A stretch of DNA of 41,119 bases from Geobacter sp. GTDB lineage: Bacteria > Desulfobacterota > Desulfuromonadia > Geobacterales > Pseudopelobacteraceae. The notes under the pieces were generated by a model, which was not told where the DNA came from, made no database searches, and saw nothing but the letters and a program-made list of their open reading frames with translations. This document shows, in pieces, positions 8,145 through 16,882 of this stretch. Positions within the stretch are counted from its first letter, which is position 1. Every line of letters begins with the position of its first letter. The DNA is taken from the NCBI GenBank assembly GCA_009886055.1, contig VFJM01000054.1, positions 1 to 41,119 on the forward strand, in the 5' to 3' direction. The position numbers and the translations under genes are program-made.

Positions 8145-9394
8145 AGGTTCTCTTTTTCAATGGTTCCGATATTGAGGGGGGCGCTTCACGCGCTGCAACC
8201 CGCCTACTGCATGGTGTCAAGGCGCAGGGGAGTGACGCCCGGCTCTACGTGCAGAGAAAATACGGCGATGACCCGCTGATCGACGGCCCCGCCACGCTGC
8301 CAGGCAAAGCATTCGGCCTTGCCCGCCCGACCATTGAACAGCACCTGTTCGACATCACACCCGGAAAAGTGACTGGGCCGTTCTCCGCCTCATTTCTGCC
8401 GGACGGGCTGGCGGCACAGGTGGCCGGGATGGGACCCGACATCATCCACCTCCACTGGGTAGCCCGCATGATGCGCCTGGAAACGCTGCAACGCCTTGGC
8501 GTGCCTATCGTATGGACCATGCATGATTCCTGGGCCTTTACCGGCGGCTGTTATCTGCCCGGTGATTGCACCCGCTACCGTGAGTCGTGCGGGGCATGCC
8601 CGGTCCTCGGTTCTGCGGGGGGGCTGAATGATCTATCGCACCGGATCTGGCAGAGGAAACGGAAATCCTGGCAACGTTTGAACATGACGATTGTAGCCCC
8701 AAGCCGGTGGATGGCTGCGTGCGCACGGGCAAGTTCGCTCTTTCGCAATGCTCGCATAGAAGTCATTCCCAACGGACTTGACGTAAACCGCTTCAAGCCG
8801 GTTGACCAGCGCACTGCGCGCGATATTTTATCCCTTCCTCAGGACAGAAAGTTGATTTTGTTCGGCGCAAAGTCGGCCACTAATGACCGAAACAAGGGTT
8901 TCCATCTGCTCGTGCAGTCGATGCAGGAGTTGAGCAGCGGCAGCGGGCGCAATGACTTGATTGAACTGATCGTCTTCGGCTCGTCGGAACCTGACCTGCG
9001 GCCGGACCTCGGTTTCAAGACGCGTTACCTGGGGTGGCAGCACGACGATACGGCTCTTGCGCTACTCTATGCTGCAGCAGACGTTTTCGTCCTGCCGTCC
9101 CTCCAGGAGAGCCTCGGGTATACTGCCATGGAAGCAATGGCGTGCGGTACCCCCTGCGTTGCCTTCAACCAGGGGGGGGTACCTGATTTGATCGACCACT
9201 TACAAAACGGCTACCTGGCACATCCGTATGAACCGGCCGATCTGGCACGAGGTATTGCATGGGTGCTGGAAATCGAAGGTCGCCGGAAGGTATTATCACT
9301 ACAATCAAGGCAAAAGGTGGAACAGGAATTTACCGTGAAAAAAGTTGCTGAGCAGCATATAGCGCTCTACCGGGAGATTTTAAGACATGACTAA
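8141..9394 (+). CDS. Family 4 glycosyltransferase (WcaC-like)
   Basis: A 417-residue GT-B glycosyltransferase. It opens with MKVLFFNGSDIEGGASRAA, the glycine-rich acceptor-side loop, and has IIHLHWV and TMHDSWAFTGGC. A Cys-rich insertion (GGCYLPGDC, then CGACP) is common in WcaC-like enzymes and may bind a metal. The C-terminal donor domain holds LPSLQESLGYTAMEAMACG, with the EX7E-type site, and FNQGGVPDLI. It overlaps the deacetylase upstream by 4 bases and the next glycosyltransferase by 8, so these are coupled members of one operon. The sugar transferred is not known. Confidence 0.86.
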   Translation: MKVLFFNGSDIEGGASRAATRLLHGVKAQGSDARLYVQRKYGDDPLIDGPATLPGKAFGLARPTIEQHLFDITPGKVTGPFSASFLPDGLAAQVAGMGPDIIHLHWVARMMRLETLQRLGVPIVWTMHDSWAFTGGCYLPGDCTRYRESCGACPVLGSAGGLNDLSHRIWQRKRKSWQRLNMTIVAPSRWMAACARASSLFRNARIEVIPNGLDVNRFKPVDQRTARDILSLPQDRKLILFGAKSATNDRNKGFHLLVQSMQELSSGSGRNDLIELIVFGSSEPDLRPDLGFKTRYLGWQHDDTALALLYAAADVFVLPSLQESLGYTAMEAMACGTPCVAFNQGGVPDLIDHLQNGYLAHPYEPADLARGIAWVLEIEGRRKVLSLQSRQKVEQEFTVKKVAEQHIALYREILRHD

Positions 9395-10385
9395 TTCCGT
9401 ACCGGGATTTCCTGTCATTTCTATCATAACCCCTTCCTACAACCAGGGCGCATTCCTGGCCGCAACCATCGAGAGCGTCATCGGCCAGGAGGGCGACTTT
9501 TCAATTGACTACATTATCGTAGATGGCGGATCGAGTGATAACTCCGTTGATATTATAAAAAGTTATGATGCTCGCCTGCACAATGGAGAATGGCCGGTTT
9601 CGTGCCGAGGGATTACCTATCGGTGGGTGAGTGAACGGGACAAAGGACAAACCGATGCCCTAATGAATGGCTTCCGGATGGCACGGGGTGAAATACAGGC
9701 ATGGCTTAATTCAGACGACACTTATCTGGGGGGGGCCTTGCAGTCAGCTGTCGATCTTTTCCGTCACTACCCGGAAACCGGGCTGATGTATGGTGATGCC
9801 AACTACATCGATGCCGAAGGGTCCATCATCGGCAGCTATCGCAGCGAAGAGTTTGACCTTGACAAACTGGCATCGGCCAACATCATCTGCCAGCCTGCGG
9901 CCTTTTTCCGGAGAGACCCTTTCGAGGCGGTCGGCGGTCTGGACGGAACGCTCGACTTTGTGATGGACTTCGATCTCTGGATCAGAATCGGCAGCCGTTT
10001 TCCCTGCCGCCATCTTCCCGGCCTGCTCGCCACCTACCGGCTGCACGAGACATCCAAGACCATCAGCAACGATACACTTTTCAGGAACAGCGAGGAGGCA
10101 TTGGCTGTCACAATACGTCACTTCGGCTGGGCGCCGCTAACCAGAGTCTACACGTCGTGCAGCATCCTGTGCAAGGCCCGCCTGCCGGATATGCTCGCCA
10201 GGAACAGGTTTGCGGTGGCTGTTGCGGCGATGTTCTGTTCATTCATCCGCTCCCTCTATCTGAATCACGGAATTCATCGTAACGACCTGAAGCTGCTGAC
10301 CGGAACAAACTTCCGTAAACTTTTCAAGAGCAGGCTGGAGATCATGACCGACCACAACAACGACAATCTTTCGGGAAAACCATGA
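9387..10385 (+). CDS. Family 2 glycosyltransferase
   Basis: A 332-residue inverting GT-A enzyme, probably cytoplasmic or membrane-associated. Motifs in order are ISIITPSYNQGAFLAATIES (N-terminal strand and loop), IIVDGGSSDNS (nucleotide binding), WLNSDDTYLGG (the metal-binding DxD equivalent), and FVMDFDLWIRIG (the ED-like catalytic block). The C-terminal 80 residues are basic with a hydrophobic stretch (FAVAVAAMFCSFIRSLYL) that may touch the membrane. The start overlaps the gene before and the stop overlaps the ATG of the next glycosyltransferase at 10382, so expression is coupled. Donor and acceptor are unknown. Confidence 0.87.
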   Translation: MTNSVPGFPVISIITPSYNQGAFLAATIESVIGQEGDFSIDYIIVDGGSSDNSVDIIKSYDARLHNGEWPVSCRGITYRWVSERDKGQTDALMNGFRMARGEIQAWLNSDDTYLGGALQSAVDLFRHYPETGLMYGDANYIDAEGSIIGSYRSEEFDLDKLASANIICQPAAFFRRDPFEAVGGLDGTLDFVMDFDLWIRIGSRFPCRHLPGLLATYRLHETSKTISNDTLFRNSEEALAVTIRHFGWAPLTRVYTSCSILCKARLPDMLARNRFAVAVAAMFCSFIRSLYLNHGIHRNDLKLLTGTNFRKLFKSRLEIMTDHNNDNLSGKP

Positions 10386-11482
10386 AGATCTGCCTGATAG
10401 CCCCCGTTCCCCCGTTCCGAGGGGGAATAGCCAAATATTGTTACTCCCTGGCACAGGAGCTTGAGAAGCGGCATGATCTGCTGCTCTTGAGCTACGAAAG
10501 GCAATACCCCGAGTTCCTGTACGGCAAAAAAAGCCAGATCGACCCGAATTTCAGCAGAGAAGAGTTGGCAACTGAATTCAAACGGCTGTCCTTTGACATC
10601 GATTCCGCAAGCATACTCTCCTGGCGTGCAACCTCTAAAAATATAGCCGCGTTTGATCCTGATCTGGTGATCCTGCCCTGGTGGGTAGCCTACTGGGCTC
10701 CTATGTATGCCTATCTTCTCTCTTCGTTGAAGAAGAAAGGGATCAAGGTAGTTTTTCTCTGCATTAATGTTTTTGAACACGAAGATACTGTATTGAAAAG
10801 ATTATTGACTACATTCATCCTCCGAAAAGCTGACTTCATTATCGTCCATTCTGAGCAGGAAAAGTGCGCTCTTCTGGAACTTAACCCAAAAGCTTCTGTT
10901 AAAAAACACCTGCTGCCACTTTTTGGATATGATTCCAGCGTGACATTCATGCGGGACAAAAAATTGCATCTTCTTTTCTTTGGTTTCGTTCGGCCTTACA
11001 AGGGACTTGATACTCTCCTCAATGCCATCGGCATCCTGGGTGACTACGATATTTCACTTGAAATCGTCGGTGAGTTCTGGAACGACAAAAATGAATACAT
11101 CACGCTTATCAAAGACCTCGGCATTTCGAGCAAGGTAACAATAGTCGACAAATACGTCCCGGACAATGAAATGAGTCAGTACTTCTCCCGGGCTGACCTG
11201 ATTGTCCTTCCCTACAGGAAAACCATAACCTCAGGGGTAATAGCGACCGCATACGGTTTTAAAAAGCCGGTTCTCGCAACAGACGTTGGGGGGTTCTACG
11301 AAGTAATTCAGGATGGCTGTACAGGAAAAATAGTTGCGTCTGATGATCCGCAAGCTTTTGCCGAAGGAATACTCTGGTTTTTAGCCAATAGGCAGATCAA
11401 CTTCGCTGAAAACATTTCAACATTTGCGGGGCAACATATGTCCTGGAGTTCTCTGGTAGATGCGATAGAAGAATTTAACTGA
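10382..11482 (+). CDS. Family 4 glycosyltransferase, last gene of the glycan run
   Basis: A 366-residue GT-B glycosyltransferase. The N-terminus is MKICLIAPVPPFRGGIAKYC with the Gly-rich loop, followed by LVILPWWVAYWAPMYAYL. The C-terminal donor domain has LLFFGFVRPYKGLDTLL and VLPYRKTITSGVIATAYGF, where the usual first Glu of EX7E is replaced. This is a known variant of GT4 enzymes carrying a PYRxxTxSGV block. It overlaps the previous gene by 4 bases and is followed within 12 bases by a strong hairpin, so it is probably the end of the transcript. Confidence 0.85.
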   Translation: MKICLIAPVPPFRGGIAKYCYSLAQELEKRHDLLLLSYERQYPEFLYGKKSQIDPNFSREELATEFKRLSFDIDSASILSWRATSKNIAAFDPDLVILPWWVAYWAPMYAYLLSSLKKKGIKVVFLCINVFEHEDTVLKRLLTTFILRKADFIIVHSEQEKCALLELNPKASVKKHLLPLFGYDSSVTFMRDKKLHLLFFGFVRPYKGLDTLLNAIGILGDYDISLEIVGEFWNDKNEYITLIKDLGISSKVTIVDKYVPDNEMSQYFSRADLIVLPYRKTITSGVIATAYGFKKPVLATDVGGFYEVIQDGCTGKIVASDDPQAFAEGILWFLANRQINFAENISTFAGQHMSWSSLVDAIEEFN

Positions 11483-11493
11483 CTGTAACGAAC

Positions 11494-11520
11494 AATAGCC
11501 GGGAGTCTGTCCCGGCTATT
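11494..11520. terminator. Hairpin between convergent genes
   Basis: A perfect 10-bp stem (AATAGCCGGG / CCCGGCTATT) with a 7-base loop lies 12 bases after the last glycan gene and 28 bases before the end of the convergent gene at 11548. There is no long U tract on either strand, so termination strength is uncertain. The position fits a shared transcription end. Confidence 0.6.
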
Positions 11521-11547
11521 GAATAAACGCCCATTTCAAACCCCAAC

Positions 11548-12030
11548 TCAAATATTTCCCAGTTTATATTTCGTTACAAGTTCATATTCCCTGAAATACA
11601 TAGGTGATTGATATTGGATTTCTTGCCATGACTTATCGAGCTCGGTTCCCATATCTTTATCCGTGCAGAGTAATTCATTAGCTTTGTTGTAGTTTCTCTT
11701 GGCAACAGTTCTGAATTTTCCTTTTTGAATCTCGAAATCTATCTGGTGGTGTGTAGCAACACCCTTACTTGATATGCTCTTCTCACAGGCAGGGTACTTG
11801 GAAAGATGCTTTGTATAAAATTTTGAACCAAAGTTTGTTAAAACAGTTTTCTCGGTCCAGGACAAAATATTATTTCGTACTTTAACGCTTTTAGAATCAT
11901 AAAAATTCGCCTCCAGGTTCTTATTGGGAATGTCGGCGTTATTTTTAATCCAATCTGCTGCATGACTAGCAAGTGTCCCACCCAGCAAAACCATGCCCAT
12001 GATTACTGTAATACAAATGCCTTTCTTCAT
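11548..12030 (-). CDS. Small secreted protein, possibly surface-adhesin E-like
   Basis: A 160-residue protein that starts MKKGICITVIMGMVLLGGT and is predicted to be cut after SHA by signal peptidase I, giving a periplasmic or exported protein. ATG 12030 is chosen because AAGGAG lies just upstream; the frame extends further but without character. The mature part begins ADWIKNNADIPN and has NFYDSKSVKVRNN and ILSWTEKTVL. This resembles the repeated beta-strand layout of small surface-adhesin E-like proteins (a W, then YD, then a strand with W). Two cysteines (PACEKS and LLCTD) could form a disulfide. The family call is tentative. It stands alone between two + strand blocks. Confidence 0.6.
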   Translation of the reverse strand: MKKGICITVIMGMVLLGGTLASHAADWIKNNADIPNKNLEANFYDSKSVKVRNNILSWTEKTVLTNFGSKFYTKHLSKYPACEKSISSKGVATHHQIDFEIQKGKFRTVAKRNYNKANELLCTDKDMGTELDKSWQEIQYQSPMYFREYELVTKYKLGNI

Positions 12031-12159
12031 TTCCGACTCCTTGCAATATAGTCTTGATGTAGTTTTCAGTGGTCGGAACATAGCATAAATTTACGTATAA
12101 ACAAAGCTTATACCTGCAATACCGTATGGTTGCAGTTAGTTATAGCCACGTGTACAAAA

Positions 12160-12188
12160 TTGACTATTTTGCACTAAACTGCTATTTT
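12160..12188 (+). promoter_or_regulatory. Candidate sigma-70 promoter for the membrane GT genes
   Basis: TTGACT at 12160-12165 and TATTTT at 12183-12188 are separated by 17 bases, close to the vegetative consensus. They lie about 40 bases before ATG 12229 in an AT-rich spacer. Assignment is by pattern and position only. Confidence 0.4.
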
Positions 12189-12228
12189 GCAACACAAAAT
12201 GATTGCAAAAGATTAGCAAGGGATAACC

Positions 12229-13761
12229 ATGGCGTCCCCAGAATTACTACCGGAACAGAACCAACAGGTATTCGAAGATATATCGACAGTAATACCGGAC
12301 ACAGGGGAAGAAGGTTTTATTTCAGCCACTTTCCTGAAATGCGCTTCAGTGATACTTCTGGCTTATTTCGGCGCTCGTCTTGTGTTTTTCGCCTTGAACA
12401 TTTCTTCGTTCGTGCCGCCGGACGAAGTAACCCACGCGGGACTCTGCAAAATCTTTTCGAAGGTCTTCCTGTTCCCTGAAAATTCCCCCGCAACCTACGA
12501 GTTCGGCCTGGCCACCAACACCGCCTGGCTCTACTACTGGATCATGGGCAAACTTCTCCATCTCAACATCTTCGGGTTGTCCGACCTGGTATTCCTCAGA
12601 CTCCTCAACATTCCCCTCGCCTTTGGCACTGTCTGGTACTCCATCAGGCTCCTCCGACTCCTGACGGACAACCGCCTTGCGCAACTCCTGCTTATTGTGG
12701 TCATTACCAATACCCCCATGTTCTCCCTGCTGTCGGCTTCAGTCTCATACGACAACCTGGCCAATCTCCTGGCAGCCATGGCAATCTATTACGAGTTCGC
12801 CTTCTTCAAGAACCGTTCTGGCGGCCTGCTCGGCGCCTCATTGCTCTGCCAGATGGCTGGCAGCCTTACCAAGATTACGTTCCTGCCCCTGATCCTTGTA
12901 CTAAATGTGCTGCTGGTGCTTAACGAAGTTAAAAACCTGAAAACACTTCCGGAAGAATTCAGGCGACAGTTCAGGACAATTTCTCGCAGCAGCTTGCTGA
13001 CACTATTTTTACTCATTATTGCAGTGGGGCTGAATCTCCAGTTATATGCCGGGAATTATCTTCGTTATGGCGCACCGAATCCCGGAATGTCGCAAGTGAT
13101 CTCCCCGCAAGCCGCGATGCAGTCCCGCCTCGACGCGCGAGGGACGATCTTCAGTCAGTACAAGGAAGGAAAGCTCTCCTATATGGACGCACTGATCCTG
13201 ACCGGAGAGATCAGGCACCCCGGAGACAAGGCGGATACGTTCTATCTGCTGATGAACTATGAAAAACTGAAGAGAAATCCGCAGCTCTGGTTGAGCCCGC
13301 TGAACTATGCAAACTCCTGGTTCCAGATCATGGCGGCTTCCATATTCGGGATAAGAGCCCATCTGGGAATGTTCAAGCCTCCTCTTTACCTGCTGCCTAT
13401 ATACGTGGTCATGGCTCTTGCATTCTTGGGATTTATCGTCCGCTGGCGACCCAGTGAGGCGGGGTGGAGTCCGCTGAGTCTGGCGGTTGTTGTCGTCTCT
13501 TATGCAGGATTACTCATATACGAGGTAAATTATGAGGCCTATCTCAATTACGGGGAGCCAAGCCTGACAGTATACGGGCGCTATCTTTTCATCGTGATGG
13601 CGCCCGTATATGTCCTGCTGTGTCATTACCTGCTGCGCCTCTTCAGGTCCGAACACATCCGCACTACTCTAGCTCTCGTAACGGCCGTCTTGTTCATCTC
13701 GTACGACTTCCCCTGGTTTCTCAGGCACGCCACTGCGGAATGGTACACATGGCTGCCGTAA
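12229..13761 (+). CDS. Polytopic GT-C-like membrane protein (DUF2142-like)
   Basis: A 510-residue integral membrane protein with about ten or more hydrophobic helices. After the first helix comes FVPPDEVTHAGL, an acidic loop like the PPDE motif of DUF2142 and other GT-C polyprenyl-phosphate-sugar transferases. In GT-C enzymes such a periplasmic acidic loop holds the catalytic Asp or Glu. Later features are TNTPMFSLLSASVSYDNLA, GSLTKITFLPL and a C-terminal YGRYLFIVMAPVY helix, all of this family type. It would add a lipid-linked sugar to an acceptor on the periplasmic side. AAGGG precedes ATG 12229. It is followed by an inverted repeat and a second GT-C-like gene. Confidence 0.72.
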   Translation: MASPELLPEQNQQVFEDISTVIPDTGEEGFISATFLKCASVILLAYFGARLVFFALNISSFVPPDEVTHAGLCKIFSKVFLFPENSPATYEFGLATNTAWLYYWIMGKLLHLNIFGLSDLVFLRLLNIPLAFGTVWYSIRLLRLLTDNRLAQLLLIVVITNTPMFSLLSASVSYDNLANLLAAMAIYYEFAFFKNRSGGLLGASLLCQMAGSLTKITFLPLILVLNVLLVLNEVKNLKTLPEEFRRQFRTISRSSLLTLFLLIIAVGLNLQLYAGNYLRYGAPNPGMSQVISPQAAMQSRLDARGTIFSQYKEGKLSYMDALILTGEIRHPGDKADTFYLLMNYEKLKRNPQLWLSPLNYANSWFQIMAASIFGIRAHLGMFKPPLYLLPIYVVMALAFLGFIVRWRPSEAGWSPLSLAVVVVSYAGLLIYEVNYEAYLNYGEPSLTVYGRYLFIVMAPVYVLLCHYLLRLFRSEHIRTTLALVTAVLFISYDFPWFLRHATAEWYTWLP

Positions 13762-13766
13762 CAGCA

Positions 13767-13824
13767 GTTGTGAGATGAGAACATCTGTTGATCGGTAAGA
13801 GGGAAGGGCTTCTCATCTCTCAAC
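13767..13824. repeat. Long inverted repeat after the DUF2142-like gene
   Basis: Arms at 13767-13781 (GTTGTGAGATGAGAA) and 13810-13824 (TTCTCATCTCTCAAC) pair over 15 bp with one mismatch around a 28-base loop, starting 5 bases after the stop codon. The arm sequence matches those in other spacers of this window, for example 24381-24425, so it belongs to a dispersed family. Confidence 0.75.
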
Positions 13825-13863
13825 CTTCAACTTTCAAAAGTCGGAAGATCGGAGTGTAACCTG

Positions 13864-15510
13864 ATGGCGAACATTTGGAGAACAGAAGGAGACAATCCGG
13901 CAGGGAATGCCGCGAAGAGGTTCTTGCCGCTCGCCCTTTTCCTGATTGCGGCGTTGACCGTCGCCGTCTACTGGCCGGTACTGCAGAACGGCTTCATCGA
14001 CTTCGACGACGAAGATTATGTGACCGCTAACATGATGGTTCGGCAGGGAGTGACGCTCAAGGGGTTCATCTGGTCCTTCACCACGTTTCATGCCGGCAAC
14101 TGGCATCCGCTCACCTGGCTTTCCCACATGCTCGACGTTGAACTTTTCGGCCTGAACCCGATCGGGCACCATGCCACCAGCCTTCTGCTCCATGCCGTAA
14201 ATTCGCTTCTACTCTGCGCCTTGCTGCATCGCCTGACCGGATTCCTCGGCAGAAGCGCGGTTGTGGCGATGCTGTTCGCACTCCACCCCCTGCATGTGGA
14301 GTCGGTAGCCTGGGTTGCCGAACGAAAGGACCTCCTTTCCACTATGTTCTGGCTCCTGACCATGAGGGCATATGTTGGGTACGTCGGCAAGCCCTGTCTG
14401 AAGCGATATCTTCCAGTTGCCGTTTTTTTTGCCTTGGGGCTGCTGGCAAAGCAGATGCTGGTGACCCTGCCTGTAGTCCTCCTGCTGATGGATTATTGGC
14501 CGCTCAAACGCCTTTCTCCGCGCCAGGGTGAAAACGGGAGGAACCAGGTTGGCATAAAGCTTCTAATTATTGAAAAGATTCCTCTGTTTTTCTTGTCCGC
14601 AGTTGCGTCACTCGCTATTTTCCGGGCACATGCTTCTGCTAAAGCGCTGTTCCAGGTCGACGGAGATTCCATTCTTCTGCATAGCGGGAATGCGCTCCTC
14701 TCTTATGTGAAATATATCCGGAACATGTTCTGGCCTGTGGACCTGGCCCTGTTCTACCCTTTCGAACCCTCGGCAGTTACTACTCTCAAAGTCGCAGGTT
14801 CGATTACACTACTAGCGGTGATAACCGGTTTGGCAGCGGTTCAGAGAAAGCGGCGCCCCTACCTGGTTTTCGGGTGGTTCTGGTACCTGATTACCCTGCT
14901 CCCGGTGATTGGCTTCATACGAGTGGGGGGACAGGCTTTAGCGGACCGGTATACGTATATTCCGCTGATCGGCCTTTTTTTGATGATTGTGTGGGGTGTA
15001 GCGGAGGCTGCAGGAACATGGCAAAAAGGGTTTCCGGCAATGGTGGGCGTGACAGTCATCGTGGTTACAATTCTCTCGGCTCTGACCGTCACACAGATTC
15101 GCCACTGGAAGAACAGTTACGACCTGTTTGCTCATGCCCTGGCGGTGGTCAAGCGAAACTGGCTGGCACATAACAACATGGGAATATTGTACGCCCAGCA
15201 TAACCGCAATGATGAAGCTATTTTTCACTTTCAGGAATCCGTTCGGCTCAATCCGAAGGGGGTCATGGGGTTCAGAAACCTGGGGAATGCATACCAGACC
15301 GTCGGGAGAAACAGCGAGGCGATCGAGGCCTTCCGCCAAGCGGTCTGGCTCGACCCGAACGACGCGGAAAGTCATTATCGCCTCGGACTCGCCTATCTGC
15401 TGGGTGGAAACAGCGACTTCGCCCAGCAGGAATATCGCCAGTTGCTACGTCTGAATGAATCATATGCGAGTTCGCTACTCGATTCCATCAGGATACTTGG
15501 TAAACATTGA
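13864..15510 (+). CDS. TMTC-like membrane protein with C-terminal TPRs
   Basis: A 548-residue protein whose first 420 residues are polytopic and resemble TMTC/DUF1736-type O-mannosyltransferase-like proteins. It has FIDFDDEDYVTAN (an acidic periplasmic loop after helix 1), GNWHPLTWLSHMLDVELFG, LFALHPLHVESVAWVAERKD and GGQALADRYTYIPLIG, all hallmark blocks. The last 120 residues form about three tetratricopeptide repeats (NNMGILYAQHNRNDEAIFHF, FRNLGNAYQTVGRNSEAIEA, YRLGLAYLLGG), probably periplasmic. The function may be protein or glycan mannosylation, inferred from the family. GGAG lies before ATG 13864. Confidence 0.8.
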   Translation: MANIWRTEGDNPAGNAAKRFLPLALFLIAALTVAVYWPVLQNGFIDFDDEDYVTANMMVRQGVTLKGFIWSFTTFHAGNWHPLTWLSHMLDVELFGLNPIGHHATSLLLHAVNSLLLCALLHRLTGFLGRSAVVAMLFALHPLHVESVAWVAERKDLLSTMFWLLTMRAYVGYVGKPCLKRYLPVAVFFALGLLAKQMLVTLPVVLLLMDYWPLKRLSPRQGENGRNQVGIKLLIIEKIPLFFLSAVASLAIFRAHASAKALFQVDGDSILLHSGNALLSYVKYIRNMFWPVDLALFYPFEPSAVTTLKVAGSITLLAVITGLAAVQRKRRPYLVFGWFWYLITLLPVIGFIRVGGQALADRYTYIPLIGLFLMIVWGVAEAAGTWQKGFPAMVGVTVIVVTILSALTVTQIRHWKNSYDLFAHALAVVKRNWLAHNNMGILYAQHNRNDEAIFHFQESVRLNPKGVMGFRNLGNAYQTVGRNSEAIEAFRQAVWLDPNDAESHYRLGLAYLLGGNSDFAQQEYRQLLRLNESYASSLLDSIRILGKH

Positions 15511-15616
15511 AACGCAATCCGACCGGGCGTATCCTGATCCGGCTACCCCTTAATATTCAGAAGTGATCTTCGGCGCCTGCGAAAGGTAAAACTACGCACA
15601 GACAGAAACAGTGCCA

Positions 15617-16882
15617 TCAAATGACTGGTGTCTCGACTCTCTTCGCATCAATCATATCGAGCATTTCATGAAACACCCCGGCATGTTTTCTCGCTCCGCC
15701 ATCGGCGAAAGAACAAGCAGTCGTAACACCCTGATCAAACCTGAACAGCATTTCCCGCCGGGGAAAAAGTCCCCGTATCGGCAGCCAGAGAACGCCCGCA
15801 GCACCAAAGAACAGAGCCGACCACCAGATGAAAAGCACGCCATTATCCTTGATGAAATCAGTAACCACAAGACGCCTGACATCAGGGAGAACCAGACGGA
15901 AACCATCGCGAACGAACTCGCCCCCTCCCGGAACACTCCCGGTAAAGAGTACATCTTTACCCTTCAGCAGCTTGAACCGGAAGGTAATGTCACCCGACAT
16001 GTAGGAAATGTAACGCTCACTGCCGCTTTCCGGTTCCGGTATGTTGAAAACGACCCGGTACGGCGAACCGGGGATTACCACGTTTTCCTCTTTTCCCGGA
16101 GGATAGATATTCAGGAAACTAGGTGCCTCATAGCCTGCAGGCATGTCAGGAGCAGTGAAACGAAGGTAAAGGGCGAGCCCAAGATAGCGCGGATAGATGA
16201 AAGCCCCATCGTGCCGTGACGGAGGATACAGGCCAAAGATTCTTTTCCTGGAACCGGAGTCTGTCGGGGCGACCTCCATGGTCAGGGTCCTGCTCAATAT
16301 CGGACCGGTTGAGTTCGCCAGGGTAATCCGCTCCACCGTGCCGCCACTCCCGTTCTGAGTAGGGAAGGGATCCCCTTCAACAACCATCTTCCTGAGTGAA
16401 CTCCGGGATGTGGTGGTTATAAGTATGCCTGTAAAGAGGCAAAAAGTTCCGGCGAGAAAAAACAGTCGGACGGGAAAGCTGCTGATTCCTTGCCAGGCGG
16501 CAATTACGTTTCCTGAGCGGCGCGTCTTGTATCCCACTGCGGCAAGACGGCTCTCCAGGGCTGGAGCAGTGGCTGAGACAGCTATTTCAACCACTTCGTC
16601 AAACATCTCCTCGACACCTTCTTTTGTCTTTCCGGACAGCGCACTACGCATTCTCAGAAATCTGATCGTTTCACGCACAAGGCGAAAGACGCTGTTCAAA
16701 GGAATCAATGCAAGAAGAACCGCCAGAATCAAGCTCTTGCGGGTGAAAGTCATCAGAGTGATCAAGGTCTCATCGGTAAAGAAGGCGATCCCGATATAGA
16801 GGAGAAAGAAGAAGCCGATAACTACCGGGGGGACGGCCCGGGACGATCCTGCAGCAAAGAGAGCACGGAACAGGCGTTTCAT
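15617..16882 (-). CDS. ResB-like membrane protein (third of the cluster)
   Basis: A 421-residue protein with N-terminal helices (VPPVVIGFFFLLYIGIAFF and a second pair near residues 40-60 and 135-155), a large extracytoplasmic domain, and a final helix. The C-terminus matches ResB layout: a GGEFVRDGFRLVLPDVRRL strand pair, VLFIWWSALFFGAAGVLWLP as the last helix, and a short FPRREMLFRF tail. ResB holds heme for System II cytochrome c assembly, but this member is divergent and the role is inferred. ATG 16882 has GGAGG upstream, and its ATGA overlaps the stop of the DUF2318 gene. It is the last gene of the - strand run and converges on the TPR protein gene with no obvious terminator. Confidence 0.6.
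   Translation of the reverse strand: MKRLFRALFAAGSSRAVPPVVIGFFFLLYIGIAFFTDETLITLMTFTRKSLILAVLLALIPLNSVFRLVRETIRFLRMRSALSGKTKEGVEEMFDEVVEIAVSATAPALESRLAAVGYKTRRSGNVIAAWQGISSFPVRLFFLAGTFCLFTGILITTTSRSSLRKMVVEGDPFPTQNGSGGTVERITLANSTGPILSRTLTMEVAPTDSGSRKRIFGLYPPSRHDGAFIYPRYLGLALYLRFTAPDMPAGYEAPSFLNIYPPGKEENVVIPGSPYRVVFNIPEPESGSERYISYMSGDITFRFKLLKGKDVLFTGSVPGGGEFVRDGFRLVLPDVRRLVVTDFIKDNGVLFIWWSALFFGAAGVLWLPIRGLFPRREMLFRFDQGVTTACSFADGGARKHAGVFHEMLDMIDAKRVETPVI

Noticed and set aside
15611-16219. 202-codon + strand frame opposite the third ResB-like gene
   Set aside because: It is the antisense of a gene with helices and a ResB tail, and has no ribosome site.
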